A stretch of 64,000 nt of DNA from CAYSAQ01 sp964429235. Its GTDB lineage: Bacteria > Margulisbacteria > Riflemargulisbacteria > GWF2-35-9 > DYQY01. The stretch covers positions 113,668-177,667 of the forward strand of contig CAYSAQ010000003.1 in NCBI GenBank assembly GCA_964429235.1, given 5' to 3'. Below are positions 27,001-29,457 of this stretch, piece after piece. The notes below the pieces were generated by a model, which had not been told where the DNA came from, made no database searches, and was given only the letters and a program-made list of their open reading frames with translations. Made by a program: the position numbers and the translations under genes. The first letter of the stretch is position 1. Every line of letters starts with the position of its first letter.

Positions 27001-27315
27001 GTTTCTTTGGTTTCATTCTATCCAAACCCTATAAATACAATTCTAGATGAAACGGGAACTATCTATTATGAGTTAAAAGAAGATGCAAATGTTACCATTA
27101 AAATTTATGATGCATTAGGTCACTTTGTAAGAGAGATGGAATATGCGCAAGGCGAACAAGGCGGTTCAAAGGATGCGCCAAACCAGGTAGAATGGGATGG
27201 TACAGATGAGCTAGGCAGAAAAGTTGCAAAGGGAGGATATTTTGTTATCATTAATGCTATTTCTGAAAACGGGGTAAAAGGCACTGCTAGATTGATGGTA
27301 GGCGTTATCCATTAA
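1..27315 (+). CDS. Giant Ig/FN3-like repeat surface protein with FlgD-like C-terminal domain (5' end outside window)
   Basis: The frame is open from base 1 with no stop, so the GTG at 73 is not a believable start and the gene begins upstream. The visible part is 9,104 residues, roughly 1 MDa. It is almost entirely beta-sandwich-like modules whose units end in motifs such as DRAGN, DYAGN or DKAGN followed by V/I-D-x-T-x-P linkers; I count about 50 such motifs. The first 9 kb resembles FN3-like units (W..P.D.GGSGI..YE). From 9 to 17 kb a three-domain super-repeat dominates, and from 17.4 to 23.3 kb shorter units with acidic D-x-D-S-x-x-D-G loops. At 24.9-26.6 kb there are different beta-rich units, then one FN3-like domain (about 26660-26990) and a FlgD-like Ig domain (about 27000-27310). 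Cysteine is rare. The likely role is an exported adhesin, surface layer or stalk component; location is inferred because the signal peptide is not in view. No catalytic domain was recognised. Confidence 0.9.
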   Translation, partial: YVAAGFSSSPEGTPYNLFVEIHDLVNNTWEWINVSTINYDGMTPGDPAYLYGNNNYYYTTANTVTFSFGESIDRGGSEIATYSFEINEIMLGDEKRVTTSSYNASVGDILTVTGLPHGYSYEPVLTIIDNAGNTNIVAGEAILIDRVTPNTVICPKVSARTMSNATIVWQEPSDDSGGIKGSGIKKYELRFYQIATEDTELTGVPLGDQMGSTVYVSELQYLYQIPLEINFIAKIWAIDRAGNRSDTEDVRGLFVDYYPPNNPPIAATKNESLYSVFANDAIQGLPKPRAFKGGNVNKFHFIWMPGEDEGSGIYGYDYYWGLDEDPSTQDYLWTYDRVLNVTASEAGTHNLWIRSEDFCKNKANEPDQVYKYIVAEAAGNGPTRPVSAVIKTELYTSQNSFTFEMSTVNNKSEEYLNFETFSFAIYKAHYVVPATGSYSQGGDSVMFDMVLTTNKLITVYDLHDNAQYYVKYKILYKGGDTWTGSSYGSDYVFIDSANPPTMDPPMLADGLLFVHEETLSVNFIPVRDSFDDNSTFGGSGIARYEIKRILNGNPGVVIPVAYEDLTRRQYMDSYFDLSIGSLFNEDTYATQIRAVDRAGNTGAWSETSNVVIYDLDPPDWTNAEVNCVAGEDSVRASYVTQSINGYVKGFNFLFSLDSLPSDFSGIAEYQYYYGYEDIAGDANLPVGVYYETGNIKANDLSDGFVLLGGHPDSNSGPNNNPLNTRFKKDSAGTSGDVKYFCMKATDRAENENTTWNLLYTTRVDRFAPKLPVFTLPVQNIVQSSNIYTFEWDAVSDEGGSAIDYYELELYKVSDNRYDVTYIKTVTTNINSKTFTGLDSARYYVFINVYDKLGNYIRQFDTSETGAYNLSAINEADAFGASSRIDFNQLSNWVHIDSDHPAAPGRPRKILELYHGVTPEQEDSISLVFNFIEDHDLGKTPELPNDITVRDEYYGDNSFSDFITTNWSSMFQDAVDYYRYGSISEITITVAEFGLLSEVNGKGSYTIYEVLDFCNNLDGPLPLSYIRDNPYISGEYIYRPEYYQSMTKDGQLVELPQKDQYNGVFSQTLVDSYVNDLADSPNVTYNIPVDLIINEITIAAQANSLFSTENVNEGYFRVGARLRSDGITESVSLISDEQILHGIVSSADVFEASGISDYRILLKFLLNANSIVVLDGEFDGWLRIKPEYIPKLLLVSMGPASPAGRGPNTANINQLFNAIISDYNQMLMSMMTSLDDEYDELRSNLAQFLTENRKEDINDFNITSTDFTAMDGYYKWQLYDYDDYLDGAGIAKAYARMIPSQTPIGWAEIDVFDAMVSANSFGKTSFNVGTEIIVMVEDFAGNQSVASDLSAYNSRASGLQDALSLAKTDFVYPGRYLYNWYAGMHLLGSRKPLVSTHCVNYIWDQGHRHPSISSQGTPNHIYNVDGEMMVSKSYIFTPLDNNDGIKAKSIGLFDFYNTATLPELVYYTLDTTRPLVPPAWDGKLPRYPSTTISILHNDYVFSDININADTDHAISRINIDKKDVDNIFIDYDYDVPAGELDNGYNFFVQINGIDKVHLYGEAITTSIFGIDTVFPGDIPDVWANNGIVVGGSYWGRSITQSSFSWIPPEELEFGVATYEVTIVWDGVDRFTELVNASSIVLGNYSAKFDANNYIDEPISCKVVAVDYAGHRSNTKVSAYPLEIDSVPPSINMEHNNVTELNGISHDVWQSLTADVSFKFSALSNFAADSDSGLNKIEIYWGPEQGREFGERIAVNEVKYEPAISMPNLGQVEYHLRIRAGDNAGNWSAMKTVYITKYDTFIHPVTALWVLPFQDCNGEIDDFNYTSPAEINDKYFNGVSIDIVWPDYQEESGIEEFYINVYSTGNEITNAQEGDLVKIITISYSESSTFNHLTYATATKGYKYTCSVDLLGLAEDGSDISSKNYYVYIRIKDKLGNISQPLVRSYMFWMDTNTPDMAIAPTINTTDEIAIVNTAISLTWNWESPSDPGGSGIDFFDAYISPYKEKDKTVTASIHISNNIFNSINYYFEEGLTDNLWSFYLRAHDNARNTGDYSEGQSVLIDTLAPSLNLLINNDYSSNQVKRTINYIEYSLLISNNAGFQLFMEDFAEAQTGNVGSGIEMIKLELYELNGVDFVTIDAADFPTYNFFGKEISFDLWVTEQRTALEQPDGLTANFFHSTQNIGLARYAFISDDLVISDNWFNTDNFIETGVTINLVTFSVSEIDGFYKLVLSASDWASNIATCDYYFYTDMQSPTLDTGFTGLVYLDDNYKFKIKKADSGQGELKKTITSSVFTLQPEQTFSNAVNRYARESSAMGFFPAGTAGGSDSNYDPFDILSQENKDIWNILNVQNFFPYVETDSGDWGYDFIVVSSSARFYLRAFDLSSTQLAFYQNTQNRFSLSWIYDSNSLSNNEEVAIQNDEGLSLQGADYSMKSGVDTHNIYFKDNWDWARDLVQVSINGIEDGPLVLGVMDQGGNVAELEFSNAYLSKPIKLVSYNIAFDYLDSNGLTTIDTYATRYGDDSEYWSDYKVQPWLLDGVYGVHTNDIKLEMEIVVSGEPYQLRASYQRPIFFSNGASVNPYSGLNALDTAESIPTHAGFVLTQNMLTYNYDGFYGYSISENDGIKEFSHRNTLNVGGENYISVNIPNMYGDYAVSIVLTYQVDEDYPVATINSYYLYSYIDDVNIEKYLGALSFTTNRIVVEDEGITFNVSSTDLKARFSAEFALFDEIIFANTMNALATSNWVRAKSGVNITDNGGIGLPSNPFRYRVVTDNRGNTHQNWYSAWVDITTNLKEGINWIDMIWEDRAKNYAGTSDCVVVYDNTAPVIHNATPSESWYPESAGNRRLLFEKPYVSTWGIQPMMPSNNLYNPLIDPIFFEDGHKGIRLYFTVYDDEFNEEVFDFSKDDTYEFAFARVWISKDGNETSVNINFSDFGSLVSESYGIYKASTIDFDIKLKRPSGDKYQDTREPYNYCFFVTRDAVISDNILFGSNVPSSVAQDRIYQFRIDIVDYAGNIATTDYSDILWIDNVSADTPNVTVDVYSDTTYNQENARIVTALIYGARLADAELLAPANCISGDLQNRIYNDGIPQLEFRATYNLPIGAQFVCVWTTGDVDASDYFIYYGYADVNWSYQDPKFVATSNFTFNFFNSKPGQEKVTLDTFVDGRGKYTSQDASIINSEDKVVKFYVSLADMAGNPVLPTSDAKWVTITIDMTPPELDGELLFDVHSANVLNPTKGLYFYQGHISGSLDVVPEYYIASLNSFTSLNSVVYMNSQKISFKIGDFIDDMSGIPTNDTYLRTKVYFKQVSNNKSVNYWAPVSKTFIKDLGVISVDINRGDGLYLIDNYYANNAGIVTRNNFLVIRDTVVPTINNFSIRGSISNNRSYQPCTWNFYGDQELVLSWNVTDNLATASDGWLSGSNKNGVWFYELRFEHIDNNIITSGYIFSSRNTTIANDDSISVTNPFAPILSERITIDWNDVSNNILPGKVKFTLYAWDYARNVSWSEIEVFIDSGNELNQMIGNIRPVSDNFDGPDDGRPYELSDGIKPVDASGPGYYDQTEVWLDIILTNNAFDITQLNTNNTFPNIPVELFVNTGNGFFMVSNDLVASAIAIMPSLLNFEGWHLGATGNLDGVIIAVTANLSEIVSVNTYQGSITVAVKLVDGAGYLSTTSDIKRKIVVDLTAPTGDTVFVKSSESDIFYEPELFDNNGISTDAVFITTISVGINLFKYNDSHSELADNAYKYRFIQNNFSKNVDEVTHDTSLWLGDSAVTFNQLLDDNVSINISFVSENYWYQIVSLIRNKAGIVKTVTRNYVYDTVAPTINSFSIIGLGNDENIYAKSSAKFVAKEYLNIDWSVSDNAYDLLGANIFGDFDDSVFYAGLYNYELNFSKSGVITTINGGISLNNIYNYDAYINTSWNLDVDYVTQEIKEGVATFTLFAQDFGGNKSVTMSSVFFFDWKNTLNEQIQNIEIVTDDIDVDPFYGPSFNLTPIEAALVTGYFDQTSVNIVIHFTSTANDATQLSYLSGLSHIPLEVYFQTGDVVRWINTANIIATYNVEKTLFDNYNLAGVTISATIDLREYISTSSYQGLVSLYFKIIDGIGNLSSMTSTINITVDISAPETDVWFVTDDNNFSYIATENGYSATGITKNTAFSEDLYMNLLIGTNARDHHSEMKVTGNNFWAGKYKFDGTPVSSWSRGWNASPTMSLGDYMSDGEASPNYYYDIYYYASNKTGVVAKSARGRIILDSIPPVLTYFTTDPQEASSTYRPSTVNFLQPTTLNFIWNVSDNVYISSAALFNDASHQGIYKYELTFITADEYVVIASSSLVPINNNTYSVTGGYLLRNLSEGYVTFSLVATDYAGNVSTFNERYLFDRSNTINEQILTINSATDDVKNILDDNSDIDLTPFKASGEAGYFDQASVNFVVYFNSDAGDFTQFSYLPDAAHIPLEVFISTEDSSSFIKVSLDAINATYNFTKGIQESYNLESITISVTVDLKKYISTNDYQGSVSISIKIIDGAGNVSSISSKELFVTIDLTAPTMSELVFGGVSFNSSFGYQGLEASFNYYGISNNVIFTSKNTGVIVKAIANDAHSRLPVTYSRFVVLSVNNMSVILSGDASETGIDLSDIQNIDDNSVYKIYPYVWNNVGAVRRGVTFTVVEDSINPVIHTFDLKVDNGTTSYPRSEEWFAQVAELTINYYVSDDVVSSGVFETAQLNKHNGIYLFNLYYQIEDNPKVYFSTANLVSDNPYVFLSEEYVSEHFSDKILTMSMEAYDFAYNVDNKNFDSLVFDSNCTINSQLEFVYASDNTDEDKLGGSPTSPDLGGYGYYDSSTVNFILQLSANANDITQLSYITVNQHIPIEILLTIDGFFKDDGEGYITSCVYSTYNVSAVTANLIKPNLAGVTLSVTIDMSEWIGTGNLQYQGGAITLSFRFIDGAGNRDAVMGKQWAITVDITKPEGVAEFLTEDYSFIATHDYQNYGIIEGMAFTAKDQEVRLSANFHDTHSGMPNYRYNYEFRVYDFYNLDSSHDVKNSTWVSDRYINVASGNVDDGHAYDRLTPNLLYKVSYQIRNNVGLVTTLARWIVADDIAPTINSFALSPAKKSDYAESSITGDYYGKQAITVNWKASDNVHADLNRSFDSTRFFDFADLDHQGIYEAVVFYVKDGINNVIYTITNNNFENQEDYSPFYKISLDYVESTIQEGKVTIGVKLTDFAGNSSISSDVLWFDWSNTINAQVDTINIYKDDTDDLASPDNKNLDNRTPSDSSLMMGLYDQVTINLQIVLYSDANDITGLTTLLNQDSVVAYVSYDSQTLTIDPDYVWVSYNGFVTVDGSKNLANVIFDVTVDAHEYIGINAYQGSFELLFRFVDGAGRLSDFSEQDLFVTVDLTAPTSSETFPWYLDVSGIFNNHGKPIEGFSGRSFSNTSNFIIELKGFTDNHSEFTDAPYFLHVVGSLANSGIQIVPATIDWQLANTFNLMDTLDVAGLNYDVISYDITMKVNNNAGIVTWNQHRLYVDRVNPVILTFDRTDNEDVNADGISDNFAPEEDYYYNKQAIWLTWDMYDNMGTKNSQLGIVPTAGIWYVTLMYENKATLGATIENGGISTADIITKGMRYSGKSWFLPTDDTGVQSTSWNKSISDDIKQGFVNFTLTAYDYAENSVVTEMYLVFDWENVAAGTRDFNVVADDSDNSAPLDYVLPDFGYFDQTTISFYITFARVEDISGISTKNLFVRYSTVNNQLTSIDPSDYNFTITDDGIENSLFVSINISFNNYLEYMDIYQGLVATINFQLLDRAGNVQGIDPFEQKIVIDNDNPTLNDTGQFDLNLYMDEDSRGDGISPLLGFYDSVTVNAGVSYNNSATSNGFADMDGRVFFRLYALDDLIHSVKTATTNSGPGNFFLTPNVWQADTAIATFPSENGYKYEAYIKDKAGHIFAREIFVTYDRTSPTVDNVDVIQKIRIYADSDSDMDGLEPESGYFDNEIISAQIIINPEAWESSILDGSCSDNVSGFREKLIFIKYSYFTPTHEILGTGIYYDTHWKGLESGGLSLNIGADGYQVVAQLTVTNNSTGNVDFIVVDNAGNVTTLDIISKYVDGIKTITVDMDEPSENFSFIITDDTDSLGDGILPDIGFFDELTMNISLGYSFSNNNPDQDEGISGLRIDRYLISTFAFGEEIIGSGNFSWLLEKSSSVFDDIALIENKQTVWFGLADRAGNVQLASCSIIADVHTPDITLFDVDFVTVSIRATYGATEEIIITGDADSGGDGIHPYSGYFDDVSVDVRINIEYTDSNNRINAFFVKSTGESVTDDYAYTSNGGAEVHTYDAKNNGVVLIAVTESARYGQSGKIFQDVYTLTGNQFITLYVSDLAGNVATRGIWVTVDTEAPAGDSEIKLSYDIDSHYDGIDPLEGFFDSTAVTLSISNNVHDAISGFRDNRYLVAYYYNTANSDESTTMSYYEYAYNYVTHDEETKLSQNFGQKDTQFANYVPSINFGNGEIILYGYIADRAGNVHVVTRSIVVDSIPPSDNGEALNFIFELVPDEDSGDNNGMPDGVPPMIGHYDDVSVSVVFSRDAVQDYHSELRENRYFVKAIHPSANRIFVSLDAFYSFDYSSYFEQGVDEPGSGIYGSHLITLDNLMLTDNRSNCYTIIGAIADNAGNIITREIRVTVDTIKPEQDIDVRLITDDSSDNDGVDPLPGWNDDTSIEFSISGIDGALLKDTDDFSGVREDGFYYIVTNNPFVISGNQIFVSIAGNGDVFSATVLEIESESSPNYLHVILQDKAGNVNIITRKIYVDITDPGAFEIVIEADNDVTANQLYALEGWYNDNTIDFYWNRATDNIALRDNSYRFRINDYAWTEFVNDIVHRDYVVGEELFTVNIEVQVADKAGNTTTSDALIHLDITNPEECIVSLIYDADTMNDGVSPNAGWYDDTGVDVIWTSPTDNGGLRPSPFNVKSRSGYGSARAVTFANNIDVEEGYYDFSTIQTEKVWVRAVDRAGNYRESYVDVNVDRTKPANVKVTVLEDTNDNEYPPYSGDEYIWYNDDTLQIEWTAGDFGGLRPTACYYYRVEGDVAWNTIDVGSTHNNYEEIEVDYSENTKRLEFMAIDNAGNIDTDFSNEFIVDNIAPSVSVELLLDYDDNNNALKEGWYGKQSVSWRWNAYDDGGLRPNSYRYWKVTTEDVIISQSAWIAANNCTITMDWGVPQRFILEVRDLAGNRTIITSNVNVAPFASELTEESNFVSIIVSESGIDHGGDDITPDANWFDVNTLNIKIIHNFEEILSDNYLTADIVYFVRILDQNKEYTRETATISSVYIADTELPGSSIEFGMRLANGMEITDREVVHIDTVLPARLVLEAIPDVDSGEDGIDPEVGWFDSLTASFVVVDKNDAVALRTKPISFWLGSGQWTTPQIGNLLTDVPLSEGKNTVYARVADRAGNVLQTSVNVNADESVPVVNDFFIRVSPDTDSATDNVDPLEDWYDNDLVLGRVEWSGYDDELSIVTSHIFIKGNKTDEYLPISGLSIIPTASTFSIQVVPKQAFPIELRAYVRDRAGNVVFVTTNVYVNNNRPGLSDVFLIDDISEDNWFEPSVGYYDDKSIDFYWGEPSGILRAKPYKVKSSLTDNYSISQSSREVYDYVTTGGVQDIIVMAMDNAGNISTFSVAVTVDLTVPNSFNVTLIQDANSSADIYAPMLGYDDDGFIEVTWDASIDDLALDYYVVLTHDLSAVLASSIIESMKLPVDRRAVTVQVAEQGTTSTISVVAVDKAGNSIPIIITVNFDNIPPVFGVELNEYEFTETSQNELIVTVTVYGETIDRENELLITMSLKVQGGTENYRLTANKVATRSYRATLDVSAERISDGIAFLEFLLVDNAGNVSRFPEPTLSEIEFRRDRPKDPIFTMSNPNNGSTLYTNTLNVSVNSIYYEESPSWHVTFNTDVEPSASNASAWSIYPETYLIPSENEGQKVVYLWANNYSGNNLHPVSASIIYDITKPKGTFIYKNNRSIREVNYGEYSFRVYTDEQLAYLPTVSITMGDDIKPMDVDVLTDRSYVARYDFYERSVSGTITINLSMVDMAGNTSNINQGISTLDLQLSYPTPAVVRFSQFDDVMRTAYINTLNNGLLFWISVTYDSAPENELKNVNKYLIDFNQDARPRVFDTRWIDFNASADVTDNIGGEISTWDVTRNVIDYSQIIDLYGVNGQRFLTTDIYVWVKNKKGDVSEFATTWSITVDVHEPLDTLEWQPLNDADGQLLTIAITIDEALDSMNYWIEFSEDLSYPSVDYNNLDANLLNFVITINLSSDAKQLHPVLRRILVDKAGNTLDATTELQPKLFIVTINMDTVTVNRRDEYIRLLNIDVMPSSKVKLKRINLEKFGDRQHLTVRELYLEIDGATIDSRQFVTTGSISFLFDEIEIVSQTMIAIYGDIRDSAMDPFTFMVVTDSFVLDDHSRLSTDILPFETGEYVIGNGWNVLHLYRESSIKSTSNIVHQGDNDTVLFEFAMDAYPYDVEINKLVFHKNDDLKCNLPVDLINRPRLYYESEETGWNRVFDENDPRWLDFVEGVIDTDQDTITFEGFNAIVNDDKIRLFLVANIDIDAAPSSQISFEFLSSADVGMGDLDVMNESTIPVISDYTEITKYRQLMYFSYSDNSAIEVHQGDRIDLGELRISNDYFVTLINEIPIRISCDDRAGKLANDDLVISSSVGILISDLTTWETVEFESEKARINLPAGYLINPSPETIYLGFNVDVAAGTGNLDFMLDPADFEVLIDPGSIMTPATIDIGSIIIVDKSQPIIDIARMHDFVNVSDLVTFDMDCYVNDNDTIIDGVFVEIVRMFNGEEVNPYRKNISLDSAIKIGNRFQLRNVTVDLDDELTLHHANSYKLKIQARSSNGGNSFISNEHVLTFHVDLTPPSFGDGSRLVLDQLLFDDENATADVHRLSWTNAQDVESGVNYYLVEKQYQNLQRWISVATTNETRFITTGDFNSRYRYRVSALNGARLFSDLIVSDYSRIFQPSAFVSLVSFYPNPINTILDETGTIYYELKEDANVTIKIYDALGHFVREMEYAQGEQGGSKDAPNQVEWDGTDELGRKVAKGGYFVIINAISENGVKGTARLMVGVIH
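10531..16998 (+). repeat. Five tandem three-domain super-repeats within the giant gene
   Basis: Copies are marked by an Asn-rich junction (N-T-L/I-N-E/A-Q type) at 10531, 11869, 13117, 14365 and 15676, with the next boundary at 16999. Periods are 1338, 1248, 1248, 1311 and 1323 bases. Each copy runs: unit 1, with a Y-F/Y-D-Q/S motif, a D-x-T-Q-L segment, a YQG turn and an I-D-G-A/I-G-N end; unit 2, with a D-x-H-S segment and an N-N-A/V-G-I/L/A-V end; unit 3, starting near APTINSF, with W-x-x-S/Y-D-N and H-Q/N-G-I/L-Y motifs and an A-x-D-Y/F-A/G end. A more divergent copy appears to precede them from about 9100. Copies are diverged at protein level, so this is an old expansion rather than a recent duplication. 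Confidence 0.75.
17401..23310 (+). repeat. About 16 single-domain repeats with acidic DxDSxxDGxxP loops
   Basis: Each unit opens with an acidic loop followed by P-x-x-G-x-(F/Y/W)-(D/N)-D and ends with a D-x-A-G-N motif. Clear loops encode DEDSRGDGISP (near 17467), DSDSDMDGLEP (near 17868), DADSGGDGIHP (near 18755), DIDSHYDGIDP (near 19160), DVDSGEDGIDP (near 22045) and DTDSATDNVDP (near 22360). Spacing is about 300-460 bases. The Asp/Ser/Gly pattern resembles calcium-binding loops of the thrombospondin type 3 or EF-hand/dockerin kind; calcium binding is inferred. Some copies (near 21370 and 22690) have lost most of the loop. Confidence 0.7.
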
Positions 27316-27318
27316 TGA

Positions 27319-27324
27319 TATAAT
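27319..27324 (+). promoter_or_regulatory. Extended -10 element for the cysE-like gene
   Basis: TGATATAAT (27316-27324) is an extended -10 (TGN-TATAAT) starting right at the end of the giant gene. The ATG of the next gene is at 27334, so the start site predicted 7 bases past the box leaves a leader of about 3 bases. No Shine-Dalgarno sequence lies between the box and the ATG. Confidence 0.5.
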
Positions 27325-27333
27325 TGTTTAACA

Positions 27334-28020
27334 ATGGGTTTATTTATAATAATAGTTTTTAGTTATTTGCTTTTAATGTTGGCCATTTCACTTGTATATG
27401 GCGACATTAAAGCGATTTTTAGAGGTGATCCAGCTGCAAAGAATTTAGAGTTTCTTTTATATCCAAGTCTTTATGCTGTATCTACTTATCGTATTTATCA
27501 TTTATTGTTCAACTTAAAGATTCCATTTATGCCTAGATTATTGTCTCAAGTAAGCAGGTTCTTTACTTTTATTGAGATACATCCTGGAGCGACTATCGGT
27601 AGATCTTTTTTTATTGATCATGGTGATGGAGTTGTAATTGGCGAAACAGCGATAATAGGTAATAATGTTATTCTTTATCATCAAGTTACATTGGGTGGTA
27701 CTGGGAATGAACAAGGAAAGAGGCACCCAACAATAGAAAATAATGTAATAATAGGTGCAGGTTCTAAAATATTGGGTAATATAACTATAGGGGATCATTG
27801 CAAAGTTGGGGCTGGTTCAGTTGTGCTAAAAGATGTCCCTGCTCATTCTACTGCCGTTGGTAATCCAGTAAGGATTGCTAATGTAAAAGGCGTAGACCCT
27901 TCTGTAGATTTTGATTTAGGTCATGTGCCAGATCCATTAAAGGAAGAATATGTCCGATTAGAGAAAATGGTCCGAGATGTAACAAAAAGTTTAAAGGATT
28001 GTAAGAAAAAAAACGATTAA
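27334..28020 (+). CDS. cysE: Serine O-acetyltransferase-like left-handed beta-helix enzyme with N-terminal membrane segment
   Basis: CysE/EpsC-type serine O-acetyltransferases make O-acetylserine from serine and acetyl-CoA for cysteine synthesis. The 228-residue product has the hexapeptide-repeat core (about residues 80-190) with the family motifs IEIHPGATIG, FIDHGDGVVIGETA and HQVTLGGTG, including the conserved active-site His residues, and the typical end of the helix (AVGNPVRI). Residues 1-22 are strongly hydrophobic and look like a membrane anchor; soluble bacterial EpsC enzymes normally begin near the GDIKAIFRGDPAA segment. The ATG is the only start that fits the abutting -10 element. 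It follows the giant gene by 18 bases. The anchor leaves some room for another acyl acceptor, for example in surface polysaccharide, but the serine acetyltransferase motifs are strong. Confidence 0.85.
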   Translation: MGLFIIIVFSYLLLMLAISLVYGDIKAIFRGDPAAKNLEFLLYPSLYAVSTYRIYHLLFNLKIPFMPRLLSQVSRFFTFIEIHPGATIGRSFFIDHGDGVVIGETAIIGNNVILYHQVTLGGTGNEQGKRHPTIENNVIIGAGSKILGNITIGDHCKVGAGSVVLKDVPAHSTAVGNPVRIANVKGVDPSVDFDLGHVPDPLKEEYVRLEKMVRDVTKSLKDCKKKND

Positions 28021-28025
28021 TTGGT

Positions 28026-28031
28026 TATAAT
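28026..28031 (+). promoter_or_regulatory. -10 element 7 bases upstream of cheD
   Basis: TATAAT sits 6 bases after the cysE stop. The first ATG of cheD (28038) falls where transcription would be expected to start. An AGGG (28033-28036) lies 7 bases before a second in-frame ATG at 28044, so if transcription starts further upstream the second ATG could be used in the normal way. Confidence 0.4.
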
Positions 28032-28037
28032 AAGGGA

Positions 28038-28517
28038 ATGAATATGGCAAATGTTAGAGTAAAATTAGCAGAGATGAAATTTTCCAATAAATTGGATGAT
28101 GTTCTAGTAGCGCATGGGCTTGGCTCATGTGTAGCATTGGCAATTTATGATTCTACAACTAGAATTGGCGGAATTATCCATGTTGTTATGCCTTCTAGTG
28201 ATATTCAGTCTCAAAGTGATCATCCAGTCAGGTTTGCAGATACAGGCATCCCATTATTTTTAAAATATTTTATGCAGCAAGGTGGAAATTTTGCATCTTG
28301 TAAGATATGTCTTTCTGGAGGAGCAAGTGTTGCTGCTAATAGTATGTTTGATATAGGTTCTCAAAATGTTACGGCCATTAAGAAAGAGCTTTCAAAGTTT
28401 AATTTGAGTGTTTCTGCTGAAGACACCGGAGGTTCTAATGGTAGGACTTTGAGCGTTGATATTAAAGAGGGGATAATTAAGTCAAAAATTTTCGGTTCCT
28501 CTGAAAAAGTGTTGTAG
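28038..28517 (+). CDS. cheD: Chemoreceptor glutamine deamidase CheD
   Basis: CheD deamidates specific glutamines of methyl-accepting chemotaxis receptors and in many bacteria also binds CheC. The 159-residue protein has the CheD core: GLGSCVALAIYD with the catalytic Cys at residue 31, followed by GGIIHVVMP with the catalytic His. In Thermotoga CheD a Thr six residues before the Cys supports catalysis; here that position is Ala25 (VAHGLGSC), which may weaken activity. The C-terminal part (CLSGGASV and GGSNGR) is typical. The start could be ATG 28038 or ATG 28044; the latter has an AGGG Shine-Dalgarno at good spacing. It lies upstream of an HDOD protein and FliM, a motility context. No receptor, CheC, CheB or CheR gene is in the window. 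Confidence 0.9.
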   Translation: MNMANVRVKLAEMKFSNKLDDVLVAHGLGSCVALAIYDSTTRIGGIIHVVMPSSDIQSQSDHPVRFADTGIPLFLKYFMQQGGNFASCKICLSGGASVAANSMFDIGSQNVTAIKKELSKFNLSVSAEDTGGSNGRTLSVDIKEGIIKSKIFGSSEKVL

Positions 28518-28562
28518 GTATAAAGTTTACAGGATAGTATTAAATAGAAGGATAAAAAAAAT

Positions 28563-29435
28563 ATGGTTGATGAAAATAACGTACTTTATAATAAAATAGT
28601 AAATAAAATAACAGAGCTTATGCCTCTGCCCGAAACTATTCAGAAGATAATTAATCTTACAAAAAATCCAGATACTCCATTAAAAAAGATAGCGGATGCT
28701 TTGCAATCTGATGAAGCAATGGCTTCCAAGGTTTTGAAATTGTCTAATTCATCATTTTATGGATTCTCAAAACAAGTAAAAACTATTTCACATGCTGTTG
28801 TTTGTTTAGGCTTTAACACTATTAAGCAGATGGCTTTAACCGCACATAGTTTCTCTGTACTAGATACGTCTTTAGATACATATTATTTAGATAAAGGAGC
28901 AATGTTTCAACATAGTTTTGGTACTGCTCTAGCATCAAGATTACTTGCAACAAAGATGTTTTATCCAAATGCTGAAGAAGTATATCTGATGGGATTGCTG
29001 CATGATGTTGGTAAAGTTGTCCTAAACCAATATGCGGAAGATGAGTTTAAAGAAGTAATAAATCGTTATAATAAAGGCGATATTGCCTTTCATGATGCTG
29101 AAAGAGAAATATTAGGTTTTGATCATGGGGAAATAGGTGCTGCTGTTTGTGCAAAGTGGAATCTTTCTGATGATATTGTTGAAACAATTAAATACCACCA
29201 TAGACCTGAAGAGGCAACGGCTGGTAACTTATCTGCGCACATGGTTCATCTTGCTAATATTATTGTTACTATTATGGGCATTGGGATTAGTGTAGGCGGA
29301 ATAGATCAGAAAGTTTCAGAGAAATCGCTAGAAGCATTGAATTTAAAAGAAGAAGATATTTCAATGTTAATGATGAGCATCATGGACGAACTAGAGAATG
29401 ACGAAACACTTAAAGATTTTCGCAATAAAGAATAA
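28563..29435 (+). CDS. HDOD domain protein
   Basis: The 290-residue protein is covered by one HDOD domain (about residues 10-210), a non-enzymatic relative of HD phosphohydrolases often found beside signalling and motility genes. The N-terminal MPLPETIQKI and ISHAVVCLGFNTIKQMAL segments and the GLLHDVGK motif are characteristic. HDOD proteins are mostly adaptors, and some act in surface sensing or chemotaxis. An AAGGA sits about 10 bases before the ATG. It follows cheD by 45 bases and precedes fliM by 22, suggesting cotranscription. The exact role cannot be read from sequence. Confidence 0.85.
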   Translation: MVDENNVLYNKIVNKITELMPLPETIQKIINLTKNPDTPLKKIADALQSDEAMASKVLKLSNSSFYGFSKQVKTISHAVVCLGFNTIKQMALTAHSFSVLDTSLDTYYLDKGAMFQHSFGTALASRLLATKMFYPNAEEVYLMGLLHDVGKVVLNQYAEDEFKEVINRYNKGDIAFHDAEREILGFDHGEIGAAVCAKWNLSDDIVETIKYHHRPEEATAGNLSAHMVHLANIIVTIMGIGISVGGIDQKVSEKSLEALNLKEEDISMLMMSIMDELENDETLKDFRNKE

Positions 29436-29457
29436 ATAAAGAATAGGGGTTAGTTCT

